Origin: Phytohabitans maris
Lineage (GTDB): Bacteria; Actinomycetota; Actinomycetes; Mycobacteriales; Micromonosporaceae
Assembly: GCF_031085175.1 (NCBI RefSeq)
Contig: NZ_JAVHUY010000025.1
Span: 1-64,000, forward strand
Reading direction: 5' to 3'
Length of the DNA stretch: 64,000 nucleotides
Both the position numbers and the translations under genes were made by a program. The notes below the pieces were generated by a model. The model saw nothing but the letters and a program-made list of their open reading frames with translations, searched no databases and was not told the origin of the DNA. Shown piece by piece: positions 49,503 through 57,690 of this stretch. Every line of letters starts with the position of its first letter. The stretch's first letter is position 1.

Positions 49503-49552
49503 GATCAAAGCTCCCCCCAAGCTGTTCCAGCAACGTGCGGGGAGCTTTGTTC
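49503..49552 (+). terminator. Terminator after DAHP synthase
   Basis: GATCAAAGCTCCCC (49503-49516) pairs with GGGGAGCTTTGTTC (49539-49552) with one mismatch, and an inner GCTG/CAGC stem closes the loop. The outer arm resembles the perfect repeat at 28845-28902. It lies between convergent genes. Confidence 0.7.
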
Positions 49553-49829
49553 ACGCGGTTCTGCGGCGCTCGCTGGAGCCCATGAAGCGGGCGGCGAGCC
49601 AGACGAAGAGCACGGCGAGCGCGATCTGGATGGCGTGCCGGATCCAGTCGATGCCCCTGGTGTCGCCGACGCCGAGCCAGTCGGCGATCACACCGCCGAG
49701 CAGCGCCGCCGCGATGCCGACGCCGATCGTCAGCCACACCGAGATGTTCTGCCTGCCGGGCAGCAGCAGCCGGCCCAGCATGCCCACGATGGCGCCACCG
49801 ATGATGGCCCAGAGAATCGTTCCAATCAT
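49551..49829 (-). CDS. GlsB/YeaQ/YmgE-like small membrane protein
   Basis: This 92-residue protein has three membrane helices starting MIGTILWAIIGGAIVGMLG, and GLY-rich turns (LLPGRQNISVWLTIGVGIAAALLGG) typical of transglycosylase-associated/GlsB proteins. These are often stress-induced. The ATG at 49829 is chosen because the family begins there; no clear ribosome site is seen. It is divergent from the penicillin-binding protein gene. Confidence 0.85.
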   Translation of the reverse strand: MIGTILWAIIGGAIVGMLGRLLLPGRQNISVWLTIGVGIAAALLGGVIADWLGVGDTRGIDWIRHAIQIALAVLFVWLAARFMGSSERRRTA

Positions 49830-49868
49830 GGGGGGAGCGTATGACCGAGATACTCCGAAGGAGGTGAA

Positions 49869-49907
49869 TTGCCAGGATCGCCGTACGCACTCGTGAAAGT
49901 GCTGTGA
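49869..49907 (+). CDS. Upstream 12-residue frame coupled to PBP gene
   Basis: A TTG-started frame (MPGSPYALVKVL) follows an almost perfect ribosome site AAGGAGGTGA (49858-49867). Its TGA overlaps the GTG start of the penicillin-binding protein gene (CTGTGA), which itself has no ribosome site. This suggests translational coupling; the peptide need not have a function. Confidence 0.45.
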   Translation: MPGSPYALVKVL

Positions 49908-52348
49908 AGATTCCTCCCGCCAGCAACCCATACCTCATCTTTGTACGTCTTGCAGAAGTGACCGAACCCCTGCTGAGCTTCTCCGCCGGGCGTGCCCCCG
50001 ACGGGCGCCGCCGCCACGCCCTGGTCAACCTCGGGACGCTGGTGCTGTGCGGCCTCCTCGCCGGCCTCGTCGTCGCGGCCGCGATGTTTCCGGCGATCGC
50101 CGCCTCCGGCCTGGCCGCCAAGGCCGGCGCCGAGTCGTTCGAGGCGCTGCCGAGCGAGCTCACCACCACCAGGGCGCCGCAGGCCACCGAGGTGTACGCC
50201 GCCGACGGCAAGACGCTGATCTCCCGCTTCTGGGACGAAAACCGGCACGACGTCACGTTCGCGCAGATCGCCGAGCCGATGCGCGAGGCGATCATCGCGG
50301 CCGAGGACCACAACTTCTACGTGCACAAGGGCGTGGACGCCAAGGGCATCGCCCGGGCCGCGCTCAACAACAGCTCCGGCGGCGCGCAGCAGGGGGCTTC
50401 CACGCTCACGATGCAGTTCGTGCGGATGTCGGTCACGTACACCGCGCCCACCCACGCCGACGCGGTGAAGGCCGGCGAGGACACCACCGCCCGCAAGATC
50501 CGGGAGGCGCGGCTGGCGCTGCAGGCGGAGAAGAAGTTCTCCAAGGGCGAGATCCTGACCCGCTACCTCAACCTCGCCCCGTTCGGCCACAGCACGTACG
50601 GCGTCTACGCGGCCAGCCAGTTCTACTTCGGCAAGCAGCCGAAGGACCTCACCATCGCCGACGCCGCCCTCATGGCCAGCCTGGTGCGGTCGCCGACGTA
50701 CTACGACCCGCTCGACCCCGACGGCAAGGAGCGCGCGCTGGGCCGGCGCGACTGGGTGATCGGCCAGATGGTGGAGATCAAGGCGATCACCGCCGCCGAG
50801 GGCGAGGCCGCCAAGAAGCAGAAGCTCACGGTCCGGGGCAAGCGCCCGCCGAACGGCTGCACCGCCACCAAGCCCAACGACTGGGGCTTCTTCTGTGACT
50901 ACTTCCGGCGGTGGTGGCTGGAGCAGGAGGCGTTCGGCCCCACGGCGTACGACCGGGAGCGGCGGCTGAACGGCGGCGGCTACCGCGTCGTGACCACGCT
51001 CGACCCGAAGGCGCAGAAGTCCGCCCGGGACAACGTGGAGCAGCGGCTCAAGACCGGTGACAAGCACGCGCTGATGGTCGCCGCGGTCGAGCCGGGCAGC
51101 GGCCGGGTGCGGGCGCTCGCCACCAACCGGGTCTTCAAGCTCGACAGCTCCGCCAACAAGCCCTCCTCCAACCCCGGCAAGTCCGGGCAGCGGGGCACGT
51201 ACCCGAACACCACCAACCCGCTGCTGACCGGGGGTAGCGGCTACCAGGCCGGCTCGACGTTCAAGATGTTTACGCTCGTGGCGGCGCTGGAGAAGGGATA
51301 CCCGCTGGACTACTCCATCAACGCCCCGCAGCGGTACCCGTCGAAGTACCACGGCGCCTCCGGCGACGCGGCCTGCCCCGGCACCGACCAGTGGTGCCCG
51401 GGCAACAGCAGCGCCAGCCTCGCCGGTATGCACAACGCCTGGACCGGTTTCGGCAAGTCGGTCAACACCTACTTCGTACCGCTGGAGGAGCTGGCCGGCG
51501 CGGCGAACGCGGTGAACGTGGCGAAGCGGCTCGGCATCCGCTTCCTCTCCCAGCAGGACCTCGACATGGCGAACAACCGGGCGGCCGCTGACGGCTGGGG
51601 CTCGTTCACGCTCGGCGTCTCCGGCACGACACCGCTGGACCTCGCCAACGCGTACGCCACCCTCGCCGCGGACGGCAAGCACTGCGAGCCGATCCCGGTA
51701 CAGCAGATCAAGGACATCGACGGCAAGCAGCTGGACGTCGCCAACCCCCGCTGCGACCAGGCGGTCGACCGCGAGGTGGCACGGGCCGCCGTCGACGCCG
51801 CGCGCTGCCCGGTCGGTGACCAGTCCGCGTTCGGCGAGTGCCACGGCTCCACCTCGGCGGCCGCGAAGGCGGCCATCGGGCAGCCGATCGCCGGCAAGAC
51901 CGGTACCACCGACAGCAAGCGCACCGCGTCGCTGGTCGTCACCACCCGGTCGATGGCGGTCGCCGGCATCCTGGCCGACCCGGACTGGCCGGAGACCACG
52001 GCGAACATGAGCCACGACATCGTCAACCCCGCCGTGTACGAGACGCTCGCCGACATCGTGCGGGGCAAGCAGCCGCAGGACTTCCCGCGGCCGAGTGAAA
52101 AACTGGCGTACGGCGAGCAGCGCTCGATCCCGGACGTCACCTGCCAGCCGGTCGACGCGGCGAAGTCCACATTGGAGAATCAGGGGTTCCGGGTGGAGAC
52201 AAACCCCGAGCCGGTCGCGTCGGCGTGCCCGGCCGGCTCGGTCGCCCGCACCGAACCCGCCGGCCGCACCATCGACGGCGGCCTGGTGGTGATCCGGACC
52301 AGCACCGGGGTCGCCGGCACCCCGACCGCGCCGCCTCCCGCGCGGTAG
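49904..52348 (+). CDS. Class A penicillin-binding protein with PASTA domain
   Basis: This 814-residue bifunctional enzyme polymerises and cross-links peptidoglycan. One membrane helix lies at about 41-70. The glycosyltransferase domain (GT51) carries AAEDHNFYVHKG with catalytic Glu134, GASTLTMQFV and RKIREARLALQAE. The transpeptidase has Ser451 in AGSTFK, SVN and Lys665 in GKTGTT. A C-terminal PASTA unit starts IPDVTCQPVDAAKSTLENQG. GTG 49904 is taken because of the overlap with an upstream small frame; GTG 49958 is an alternative. Confidence 0.92.
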   Translation: MKIPPASNPYLIFVRLAEVTEPLLSFSAGRAPDGRRRHALVNLGTLVLCGLLAGLVVAAAMFPAIAASGLAAKAGAESFEALPSELTTTRAPQATEVYAADGKTLISRFWDENRHDVTFAQIAEPMREAIIAAEDHNFYVHKGVDAKGIARAALNNSSGGAQQGASTLTMQFVRMSVTYTAPTHADAVKAGEDTTARKIREARLALQAEKKFSKGEILTRYLNLAPFGHSTYGVYAASQFYFGKQPKDLTIADAALMASLVRSPTYYDPLDPDGKERALGRRDWVIGQMVEIKAITAAEGEAAKKQKLTVRGKRPPNGCTATKPNDWGFFCDYFRRWWLEQEAFGPTAYDRERRLNGGGYRVVTTLDPKAQKSARDNVEQRLKTGDKHALMVAAVEPGSGRVRALATNRVFKLDSSANKPSSNPGKSGQRGTYPNTTNPLLTGGSGYQAGSTFKMFTLVAALEKGYPLDYSINAPQRYPSKYHGASGDAACPGTDQWCPGNSSASLAGMHNAWTGFGKSVNTYFVPLEELAGAANAVNVAKRLGIRFLSQQDLDMANNRAAADGWGSFTLGVSGTTPLDLANAYATLAADGKHCEPIPVQQIKDIDGKQLDVANPRCDQAVDREVARAAVDAARCPVGDQSAFGECHGSTSAAAKAAIGQPIAGKTGTTDSKRTASLVVTTRSMAVAGILADPDWPETTANMSHDIVNPAVYETLADIVRGKQPQDFPRPSEKLAYGEQRSIPDVTCQPVDAAKSTLENQGFRVETNPEPVASACPAGSVARTEPAGRTIDGGLVVIRTSTGVAGTPTAPPPAR

Positions 52349-52459
52349 GGCTCGCTCGGGCGGAGCGGGATGCGCGGTCGGACCGTTCCGGAGGCGCGGT
52401 GGGACGCTCCCAGCGGGGCCGGCGGGACCCGCCGGAGCGCCCGGAAGCCGGTGCCAAAA

Positions 52460-52494
52460 AGCGCCGCCCGGTGGAATGGCCACCGGGCGGCGCT
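52460..52494 (-). terminator. Strong bidirectional hairpin after PBP gene
   Basis: A perfect 15-base stem (52460-52474 with 52480-52494) has a 5-base loop. On the minus strand it is followed by TTTTT, so it is best formed as a terminator of leftward transcripts coming from the repeat region, and also sits 110 bases after the PBP stop. The rest of 52349-53053 has no gene I can support. Confidence 0.7.
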
Positions 52495-52738
52495 AGGCGT
52501 CGGTGTGCAGGTCGCCTCTCGGCGAGTGGCACGACGCGGCTCCGGCCGAACGGTATTCCGCGAAGGCAATTAGGTGAGGCCCGGGGACACTGGACACACC
52601 GACAGTCATCTCAACGGCCCACCCCCACATGGTGTTCCGGGGCCTGAAGTGGCCCGCGCCACACAGGGCACAGCTAGTAGCTTGCGCGCCGGCACGCCGA
52701 CAGCTGACTGGTGATCCACATCGGTCGCGGAATCAGAT

Positions 52739-52780
52739 CGTGGTACCTGAGTGCCCCCAGAGGGGCACTGAAATACCACG
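52739..52780. repeat. Long hairpin beside repeat copy 2
   Basis: Two nested stems, CGTGGTA/TACCACG and AGTGCCCC/GGGGCACT, form a hairpin of about 42 bases. It lies 19 bases beyond the 3' end of repeat copy 2 on the minus strand. Confidence 0.6.
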
Positions 52781-52798
52781 ATCACCGTCTTCAGACAT

Positions 52799-52964
52799 GA
52801 TTTGCCCCGGTCCGCTTCAGCTGTGGGCCGTTTGCGCGGGTCCCCGGGGAAACGTGGAGCGCAGCGGAGCGTTTTCTCGGGGTGCTTTCCCACGGGCGCC
52901 GCTGCGGCCGGCGGTCGCCGGGATCCCCGGCCTCCGCTGCCGGCCTCGCGGGGCAAGCCCAACC
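52799..52964 (-). repeat. Noncoding repeat family, copy 2
   Basis: This is the minus-strand counterpart of 46856-46984: the same 5' core GGCCGGCAGCGGAGG and the same 3' end TGAAGCGGACCGGGGCAAAT, with a longer middle. The 15-base GAGCTGCCCCGTCTG block is directly upstream (52975-52989). A minus frame across it shares SCPVCAP with copy 1, so a decayed Cys-pair protein gene is an alternative to an RNA. Confidence 0.6.
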
Positions 52965-53053
52965 CAAGGGAGCACAGACGGGGCAGCTCCAGAGCTTCCC
53001 GCACACACACATCCGTCCGCCCCGGCGGCGGCGCAGTGGTGACGTGTCGTCTT

Positions 53054-53302
53054 TCAGTCGCGCAGGCGACCGGGGTCGACCTCGCGCCCGGGGTACCGGG
53101 TGAGGTACTCGGTCTCCAGCTCGGCCGTGCGCCGCAGGTGGTTGGCGAGCGCGGCGTCGGAGCCGTGCCGCAGCGTGTCCAGGCGGGTCCGGTGCAGGCT
53201 GGACATCTCCCGGATCAGGTCGTCGTCGGTGAGTTCGGCCGGGTCCACCCCGGTGTCGAGGTCCGCCGCCGAGGCGTCCGCGTACTGCGCTGGTCCACTC
53301 AT
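53054..53302 (-). CDS. DUF6158-family small protein
   Basis: This 82-residue protein has the pattern ELTDDDLIREMSSLHRTRLD, then LRHGSDAALANHLRRTAELETEYL, ending GREVDPGRLRD. This matches the small actinobacterial DUF6158 family, of unknown function. The start MSGPAQYAD is an ATG about 60 bases before the divergent membrane protein gene. The frame extends upstream as antisense to that gene and is rejected there. Confidence 0.75.
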   Translation of the reverse strand: MSGPAQYADASAADLDTGVDPAELTDDDLIREMSSLHRTRLDTLRHGSDAALANHLRRTAELETEYLTRYPGREVDPGRLRD

Positions 53303-53360
53303 ACTCCCCACCGTTGCCCGGAGCGGAGCCGGCCAAACCCTCGCCGGTACTCTCGGGCGT

Positions 53361-53780
53361 ATGAGGCGGCTGTGGACACCAGGGTGGATCGCCCGCCACG
53401 TGCTCGCGGTCGGGCTCGTGGGCGGCTTCCTCGCCCTCGGCTGGTGGCAGATCAGCCGAGCCGCCGGTGGCAATACGCTCAGCTGGGCGTATGCGTTCGA
53501 GTGGCCGGTGTTCGCCGCGTTCGTGGTGTTCATCTGGGTGCGCGAGGTGCGCCTCACCGTCCGCGACAAGACCCTCCGCGACTCACCCGCCGCGCCGGTC
53601 TCACCGGCCCCGGCGGGCGCACCCGCCACGGCGGCCACCGCCTTCCGCCGCCCCGTGCGCACCGCGCGGCGACCCATCGGGTACGAGGACGGCGGCGACC
53701 CGGAGCTCGCGGCGTACAACCACTACCTGGCCTGGCTCAACGAGCACCCGGACGCCCGGCCCGCCGACTATCCCGGGTGA
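53361..53780 (+). CDS. Membrane protein of unknown function
   Basis: This 139-residue protein has two membrane helices (about 8-28 and 43-63) and a C-terminal cytoplasmic tail with GYEDGGDPELAAYNHYLAWLNEHP. A TACTCT box about ten bases before the ATG suggests a leaderless message. It is 15 bases before a DUF3817 gene; this pair is common in actinobacteria. Confidence 0.75.
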   Translation: MRRLWTPGWIARHVLAVGLVGGFLALGWWQISRAAGGNTLSWAYAFEWPVFAAFVVFIWVREVRLTVRDKTLRDSPAAPVSPAPAGAPATAATAFRRPVRTARRPIGYEDGGDPELAAYNHYLAWLNEHPDARPADYPG

Positions 53781-53795
53781 CTGGAGGAGTTGACC

Positions 53796-54107
53796 GTGGG
53801 GGGAGCCCTGCTGCGCTACCGCGCCATCGCGTACGTCGTGGGCGTGGTGCTGATCCTGCTCGTCGTGGTCGGCATGCCACTGAAGTACATCTGGGACGAG
53901 CCGGCGGTCGTAGAGACGGTGGGCCCCGCGCACGGCTTCCTCTACATGATCTACCTGGTGGCCGTCTTCGACCTGGCCCGCCGCACCCGCTGGGGGCTGC
54001 GCCGCATGCTGCTGGTCATGCTCGCGGGCACGATCCCGTTCCTCTCCTTCTACGCCGAGCGGGTGGTGACCCGCTGGGCGCGCGAGCCGGTCGCCGTCAG
54101 CGCCTGA
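53796..54107 (+). CDS. DUF3817-family membrane protein
   Basis: This 103-residue protein has three membrane helices and the DUF3817 features YRAIAYVVGVVLILLVVVG, GPAHGFLYMIYLVAVFDLA and LAGTIPFLSFYAER. GTG 53796 is taken because GGAGGA lies at the right distance; TTG 53790 is too close. Function is unknown. Its 3' end overlaps the convergent DUF397 gene by 11 bases. Confidence 0.88.
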   Translation: MGGALLRYRAIAYVVGVVLILLVVVGMPLKYIWDEPAVVETVGPAHGFLYMIYLVAVFDLARRTRWGLRRMLLVMLAGTIPFLSFYAERVVTRWAREPVAVSA

Positions 54108-54327
54108 GCTCGCCCTCCCGCACCGCCGCGCAGAACGCTCTCCATGCTGTCGCGGTGACCTCGATGAACGGCCCGTCCGGCGACGCGGAGTCGCGGATCG
54201 CGACGTGAGCCTTGTCCAAGGCCACCTCGACACAGTTCTGCGATTCGCACTGCCCGCTCTTACGCCAGTTCGTCGGTCCATCCGCCACGGCAACCTGCCC
54301 CTCCGCGGGCTGGTACGCGCCGGCCAT
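54097..54327 (-). CDS. DUF397 protein, copy 1
   Basis: This 76-residue protein has the DUF397 signature NWRKSGQCESQNCVEVAL, VAIRDSASPDGPFIEVTATAWRAF. DUF397 proteins usually pair with XRE/DUF5753 regulators such as WhiJ in actinomycete development. ATG 54327 is taken; an ATG 14 codons earlier is possible. Confidence 0.85.
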   Translation of the reverse strand: MAGAYQPAEGQVAVADGPTNWRKSGQCESQNCVEVALDKAHVAIRDSASPDGPFIEVTATAWRAFCAAVREGELRR

Positions 54328-54462
54328 GACGGCACCGCCCCGCACTCGCGCTGCTATCAAATGTTTCATGCCGAGGCATCCACAGAAAGGAGGGCGTACA
54401 TGAATGAATGACCTCCCCGCCGCTACCAATGTGCCACAGGCTGTCACGAAACCCGTGAACAA

Positions 54463-54490
54463 CAAAAAAGGGCATCCGTCGTGGATGCCC
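54463..54490 (-). terminator. Intrinsic terminator after DUF397 copy 2
   Basis: Stem GGGCATCC/GGATGCCC with a 5-base loop; on the minus strand it is followed by TTTTTT (complement of the A run at 54464-54469). It lies about 55 bases past the stop of DUF397 copy 2. Confidence 0.8.
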
Positions 54491-54543
54491 TCGCGAGGTG
54501 CCGAGGAGAGCTCCCCGGGCGGAGAGACCCGGGGAACCGGACC

Positions 54544-54744
54544 CTATTGAAGGTCGAACTGACCTGCGCGAACGCCGCTGATGAACGCTGCCCACGCCGG
54601 GTGGGCGAAAGCCAACTGGGCGTCCGGGACCGAGCTGTTGCGAATAGCAACCGCGTCGGCGCGCTCGGCTACTTCGACGCAGTTGTGCGTCTCGCAGCGA
54701 GCGCTCTTCCGCCACGCGTCGGCGACGGAATGTGTCTGGGCCAT
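54544..54744 (-). CDS. DUF397 protein, copy 2
   Basis: This 66-residue protein reads AWRKSARCETHNCVEVAE, VAIRNSSVPDAQLAFAHPAWAAF, the DUF397 pattern. It starts at ATG after GGAGCACC. It is divergent from the XRE/DUF5753 pair across 340 bases that hold repeated CTAG-type motifs, and is the likely small partner of one of them. Confidence 0.88.
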   Translation of the reverse strand: MAQTHSVADAWRKSARCETHNCVEVAERADAVAIRNSSVPDAQLAFAHPAWAAFISGVRAGQFDLQ

Positions 54745-54930
54745 CCGGTGCTCCTCTTAAGCAGCCGCAAACGTCGCGGCAGAGCGCCGTGACGCCACAC
54801 TGTAGCGCATGAAGAGCGGACTCATGTGCCCAAACCGCCGCACTTACGGCCGAATCCGCATCGCCAACCGAACATCAACCGGGCCCCTTTGACGGATGCC
54901 CGGGCGCCCCGCGGCGCGATGCTGGAAAAG

Positions 54931-54996
54931 CTAGCAGGGCAGGTGTAGCCTTCACAAGACTAGCTAAATGGCAGGTCGCGTCTAGCCAGGTGGCAT
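54931..54996 (+). repeat. CTAG/TGGCA iterons upstream of XRE gene
   Basis: Three related sites begin at 54931 (CTAGCAGGGCAGG), 54960 (CTAGCTAAATGGCAGG) and 54982 (CTAGCCAGGTGGCATT). Similar sites on the other strand occur at 57607-57690. They are candidate binding sites for the XRE or DUF397 partners. The rest of 54745-55084 shows no gene. Confidence 0.5.
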
Positions 54997-55084
54997 TCTG
55001 CACAGATCATTCTCTGCACGGACGGGTCGACTGCACGGTGACACATCGTGGGCGCGGGATGCGCGCAGCCAGGGAAGGTCGCCG

Positions 55085-55957
55085 ATGACGACGGTGCATG
55101 GGCCTACGGTCGGCCGGCGCCGGCTGCGGTCCGCACTGCGTCGGGCGCGTGACGCCGCCGGGCTCACCCAGGAGCAGGTGGCCGCGGCGATGGACTGGTC
55201 GCTCTCCAAGCTGATCCGGATCGAGGCCGGCTCGGTCTCCATCTCGACCAACGACGTCAAGGCGCTGCTCGGGCACTACCGGCTGACCGACCAGCAGCAG
55301 ATCGAGGAGATGGTCGAGCTGGCCCGGGTCTCCCGGCGCCGCACCTGGTGGTCGCAGTACAAGGACACCCTCCCGAGCGCGTACGCGGCGTACATCGGGC
55401 TCGAGGCGGAGGCGTCCAGGCTTTCCTTCTTCCAGCCCTCCGGCGTTCCCGGGCTCCTGCAGACCGAGTCCTACGCGCGGGCCGCCGTCACCGCGGCCTC
55501 CACGACCGTGGGCGACACGATGGACGCGGAGCAGATCGAGGAGCGGCACGCGATCCGGATGCGGCGGCAAAAGGAGGTGTTCGACCGCCCGGGCCGGCCG
55601 GACATCGACGTCGTGCTCGACGAGGCCGCGCTGCACCGGCAGACCGGCGGCCCAGAGGTGCTGCGGGAGCAGCTGCTCCACCTGGCGGACGTGAGCCGGA
55701 TGCCCCGGGTGACGATCCACGTGCTCCCGTTCACCGTCGGCGACTACGCGCCGCAAGGCCCGTTCGTGATACTCCGGTTCCCCGACGAAGACGACAGCGA
55801 CGTCGTCTACCTGGAAGGTGTGCTGGCGCAGGACGTGCTCGACCGCCCCACGGACGTGGCGGCCTACCGACAGACCTTCGAGCGAATGCGCGAGATGTCA
55901 CTCGACCCTCACGAGTCCCTCGCAAAGATCACCAAGGTTGCCGGCCAGCTCGGCTGA
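55085..55957 (+). CDS. XRE regulator with DUF5753 domain, copy 1
   Basis: This 290-residue protein has a helix-turn-helix at about 12-65 (LRSALRRARDAAGLTQEQVAAAMDWSLSKLIRIE) and a DUF5753 domain (about 110-285) with YIGLEAEASRLSFFQPSGVPG and VTIHVLPFTVGDYAPQGPFVIL. Such proteins regulate development or secondary metabolism with DUF397 partners. It is in tandem with a paralogue 28 bases downstream. Confidence 0.9.
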   Translation: MTTVHGPTVGRRRLRSALRRARDAAGLTQEQVAAAMDWSLSKLIRIEAGSVSISTNDVKALLGHYRLTDQQQIEEMVELARVSRRRTWWSQYKDTLPSAYAAYIGLEAEASRLSFFQPSGVPGLLQTESYARAAVTAASTTVGDTMDAEQIEERHAIRMRRQKEVFDRPGRPDIDVVLDEAALHRQTGGPEVLREQLLHLADVSRMPRVTIHVLPFTVGDYAPQGPFVILRFPDEDDSDVVYLEGVLAQDVLDRPTDVAAYRQTFERMREMSLDPHESLAKITKVAGQLG

Positions 55958-55985
55958 GCGACGCAAACAACGCAGGAGTGGCGGC

Positions 55986-56837
55986 ATGACTGCGACATAT
56001 GGGCCCACCGTTGGTCGGCGACGGTTGCGGTCCGCATTGCGCGCGGCGCGTGAGGCAGCGGGCTTCACGCAGGACCAGGTCGCCCAGGAGATGGACTGGT
56101 CCCTCTCGAAGATCATCCGGATCGAGTCCGGAGCGGTGGGCGTCTCGCCTATCGACGCGCGTGCCCTCCTCCGGCTGTACGGGGTGGCCGACAAGCCCCG
56201 GGTCGACGAGCTCGTCGGCTTGGCCCGCTCGTCCCGGGCGCGCCGCTGGTGGTCGTCGTACGCGGGTGCCCTTCCCGCGCCGTACACGGCGTACATCGGG
56301 CTGGAGGCGGAGACCTCGTCGGTGCTCTGCTACACGCCCACCAAGCTGCCCGCGCTCTTCCAGACCGAGGCGTACGCGGCGAAGGCGGTGCGCCGCGGCC
56401 AGTCCGGCACCGACGAGCAGAGCCAGGTGGCGGTCCGGCTCGCCCGCCAGCGCGAGGTGCTGGGCAAGGAGGACCCGCCGCACATCACCGCCGTGATCGA
56501 CGAGGCGGTCGTACGCCGCATCGCCAGCGACCCGCGGACCAAGCGGGAGCAGCTGGAGCGGCTGGTCGCGCTCTGCGGCGAGCCCAACATCACGATCCAG
56601 GTGCTCCCATTCGCCGCCGGCGTCGACGGCTTTCCCAACCCGTTCGCGATCCTGGAGTTTCCCGACCCGACCGACGACGCCGTGATGTACCTGGAGAACG
56701 GCCTCGGCGACGACGTGGTCGACCAGCCCGACCTGGTCGGGCCGTACCGGCACGAGTTCGACCGGCTGCGCGAGATGGCGCTCAGCCCGGCCGAGACCCA
56801 GGACATGATCAAACGGATCGTGGGCGAACTCGACTGA
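55986..56837 (+). CDS. XRE regulator with DUF5753 domain, copy 2
   Basis: This 283-residue paralogue starts MTATYGPTVGRRRLRSALRA, close to copy 1 (MTTVHGPTVGRRRLRSALRR), and has the same helix-turn-helix and DUF5753 order (YIGLEAETSSVLCYTPTKLPA, ITIQVLPFAAGVDGF). The pair looks like an old tandem duplication in one transcript; they may form heteromers or act on the shared CTAG/TGGCA motif. Confidence 0.9.
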   Translation: MTATYGPTVGRRRLRSALRAAREAAGFTQDQVAQEMDWSLSKIIRIESGAVGVSPIDARALLRLYGVADKPRVDELVGLARSSRARRWWSSYAGALPAPYTAYIGLEAETSSVLCYTPTKLPALFQTEAYAAKAVRRGQSGTDEQSQVAVRLARQREVLGKEDPPHITAVIDEAVVRRIASDPRTKREQLERLVALCGEPNITIQVLPFAAGVDGFPNPFAILEFPDPTDDAVMYLENGLGDDVVDQPDLVGPYRHEFDRLREMALSPAETQDMIKRIVGELD

Positions 56838-56938
56838 GCCCGCCCACGATCGGTGTGGCCCCCCGGCCCCACCTGCGCCCCTCGTCCGTTGTCTCCGCTT
56901 TGCCGCGCGGCGGCCCGAACTGGGGACGAAGTATTCGG

Positions 56939-57484
56939 TTACTGGGTCATGCGGTAGATGTTCATCGAGACCAGGGGCTCGGCCAGCCCGCCGAGCTTGT
57001 AGGCCTCGCGTGCGCGAAGCAGCGCCCGGGTGACCTGGCCGTACTGCCGCTCCTCGTCGCTGCTGAAGAGCAGCACCGTCATCCCCCGGAACTCGCCCCA
57101 GAGCTCGTAGGCCCGGGGGCGCAGGCGGTGGCCGATCGTCGCCACTAGGAACGGGACGAACGCCACCGCCGTGAGCGCCAGGTAGGTCTGGGCACTCAGG
57201 TGGTTGAGCTCGGTGGTCATGCCGAGCGTGATCCCGATGGCGGCCAGCACGATCGCGGTCACCGTCACCGACCGAACGGTGAGCTGATGCGCCGGGCCCC
57301 GGGCCGTGTGCAGGTGGTGCAGCTCGCCGACCGGAAACCGCCGACCGCCGACGATGAACCAGTCGCGGGTCACGACGATGCCGGGCTGCTGGTAGAGCGG
57401 TGCGGGTGGTTTCGTGGTTGTTACGTCTACCGGCGTTACGGACTGTGCTGCTGGTGACCGCGCGGGGTAGCGAGTAGTCTGCAC
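56939..57484 (-). CDS. DUF6232-like membrane protein
   Basis: This 181-residue protein has two membrane helices in the middle (about 75-95 and 103-125), flanked by soluble parts: PGIVVTRDWFIVGGRRFPVGELHHLH before and YELWGEFRGMTVLLFSSDEERQYGQVTRALLRA after. This order fits DUF6232. GTG 57484 is taken since GGAGG lies seven bases upstream. Function is unknown. It converges with the XRE pair. Confidence 0.75.
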   Translation of the reverse strand: MQTTRYPARSPAAQSVTPVDVTTTKPPAPLYQQPGIVVTRDWFIVGGRRFPVGELHHLHTARGPAHQLTVRSVTVTAIVLAAIGITLGMTTELNHLSAQTYLALTAVAFVPFLVATIGHRLRPRAYELWGEFRGMTVLLFSSDEERQYGQVTRALLRAREAYKLGGLAEPLVSMNIYRMTQ

Positions 57485-57532
57485 GTCATGCCTCCTACGG
57501 CTCGTGAGGCGGGCTGGTGTGGTGGGTTTTGA

Positions 57533-57564
57533 GATCGGCACCTGGTGGCAGCCAGGTGCCGATC
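57533..57564 (+). terminator. Perfect 13-bp hairpin
   Basis: GATCGGCACCTGG (57533-57545) pairs with its reverse complement at 57552-57564 around a 6-base loop, and is followed by GTCTTTCTC. It lies upstream of the minus-strand DUF6232-like gene; what rightward transcript it would end is unclear. Confidence 0.6.
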
Positions 57565-57606
57565 GTCTTTCTCGCTCCGGTGCCGCTTCAGCAAACCCTC
57601 AAGGGC

Positions 57607-57690
57607 CTAGTGCCATTGTGCGAGATGCCATCTAGTCGAGGGAAGGGGCGCAATCAGCCACCTGGCAGATTGGCAGGGGTCGCCTAGCCG
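57607..57690 (-). repeat. CTAG/TGGCA motifs, second cluster
   Basis: The sequence CTAGTGCCATTG (57607) and TGCCATCTAG (57626-57635) face each other, and CCACCTGGCAG and CCTAG follow to 57688. They resemble the iterons at 54931-54996 in reverse. The open frame here (57607-57855) looks noncoding. Confidence 0.4.

Noticed and set aside
49842-49854. GATACT as -10 box of the PBP gene
   Set aside because: A start from it would fall in the ribosome site AAGGAGGTGA, and no -35 box is at the right distance.
52606-53399. Minus-strand frames through repeat copy 2, with a CxC...CPVC pattern like plasmid replication initiators
   Set aside because: The Cys motif is followed by low-complexity Pro/Arg sequence and the frames do not continue as a known family. 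It is kept only as an alternative origin of the repeat.
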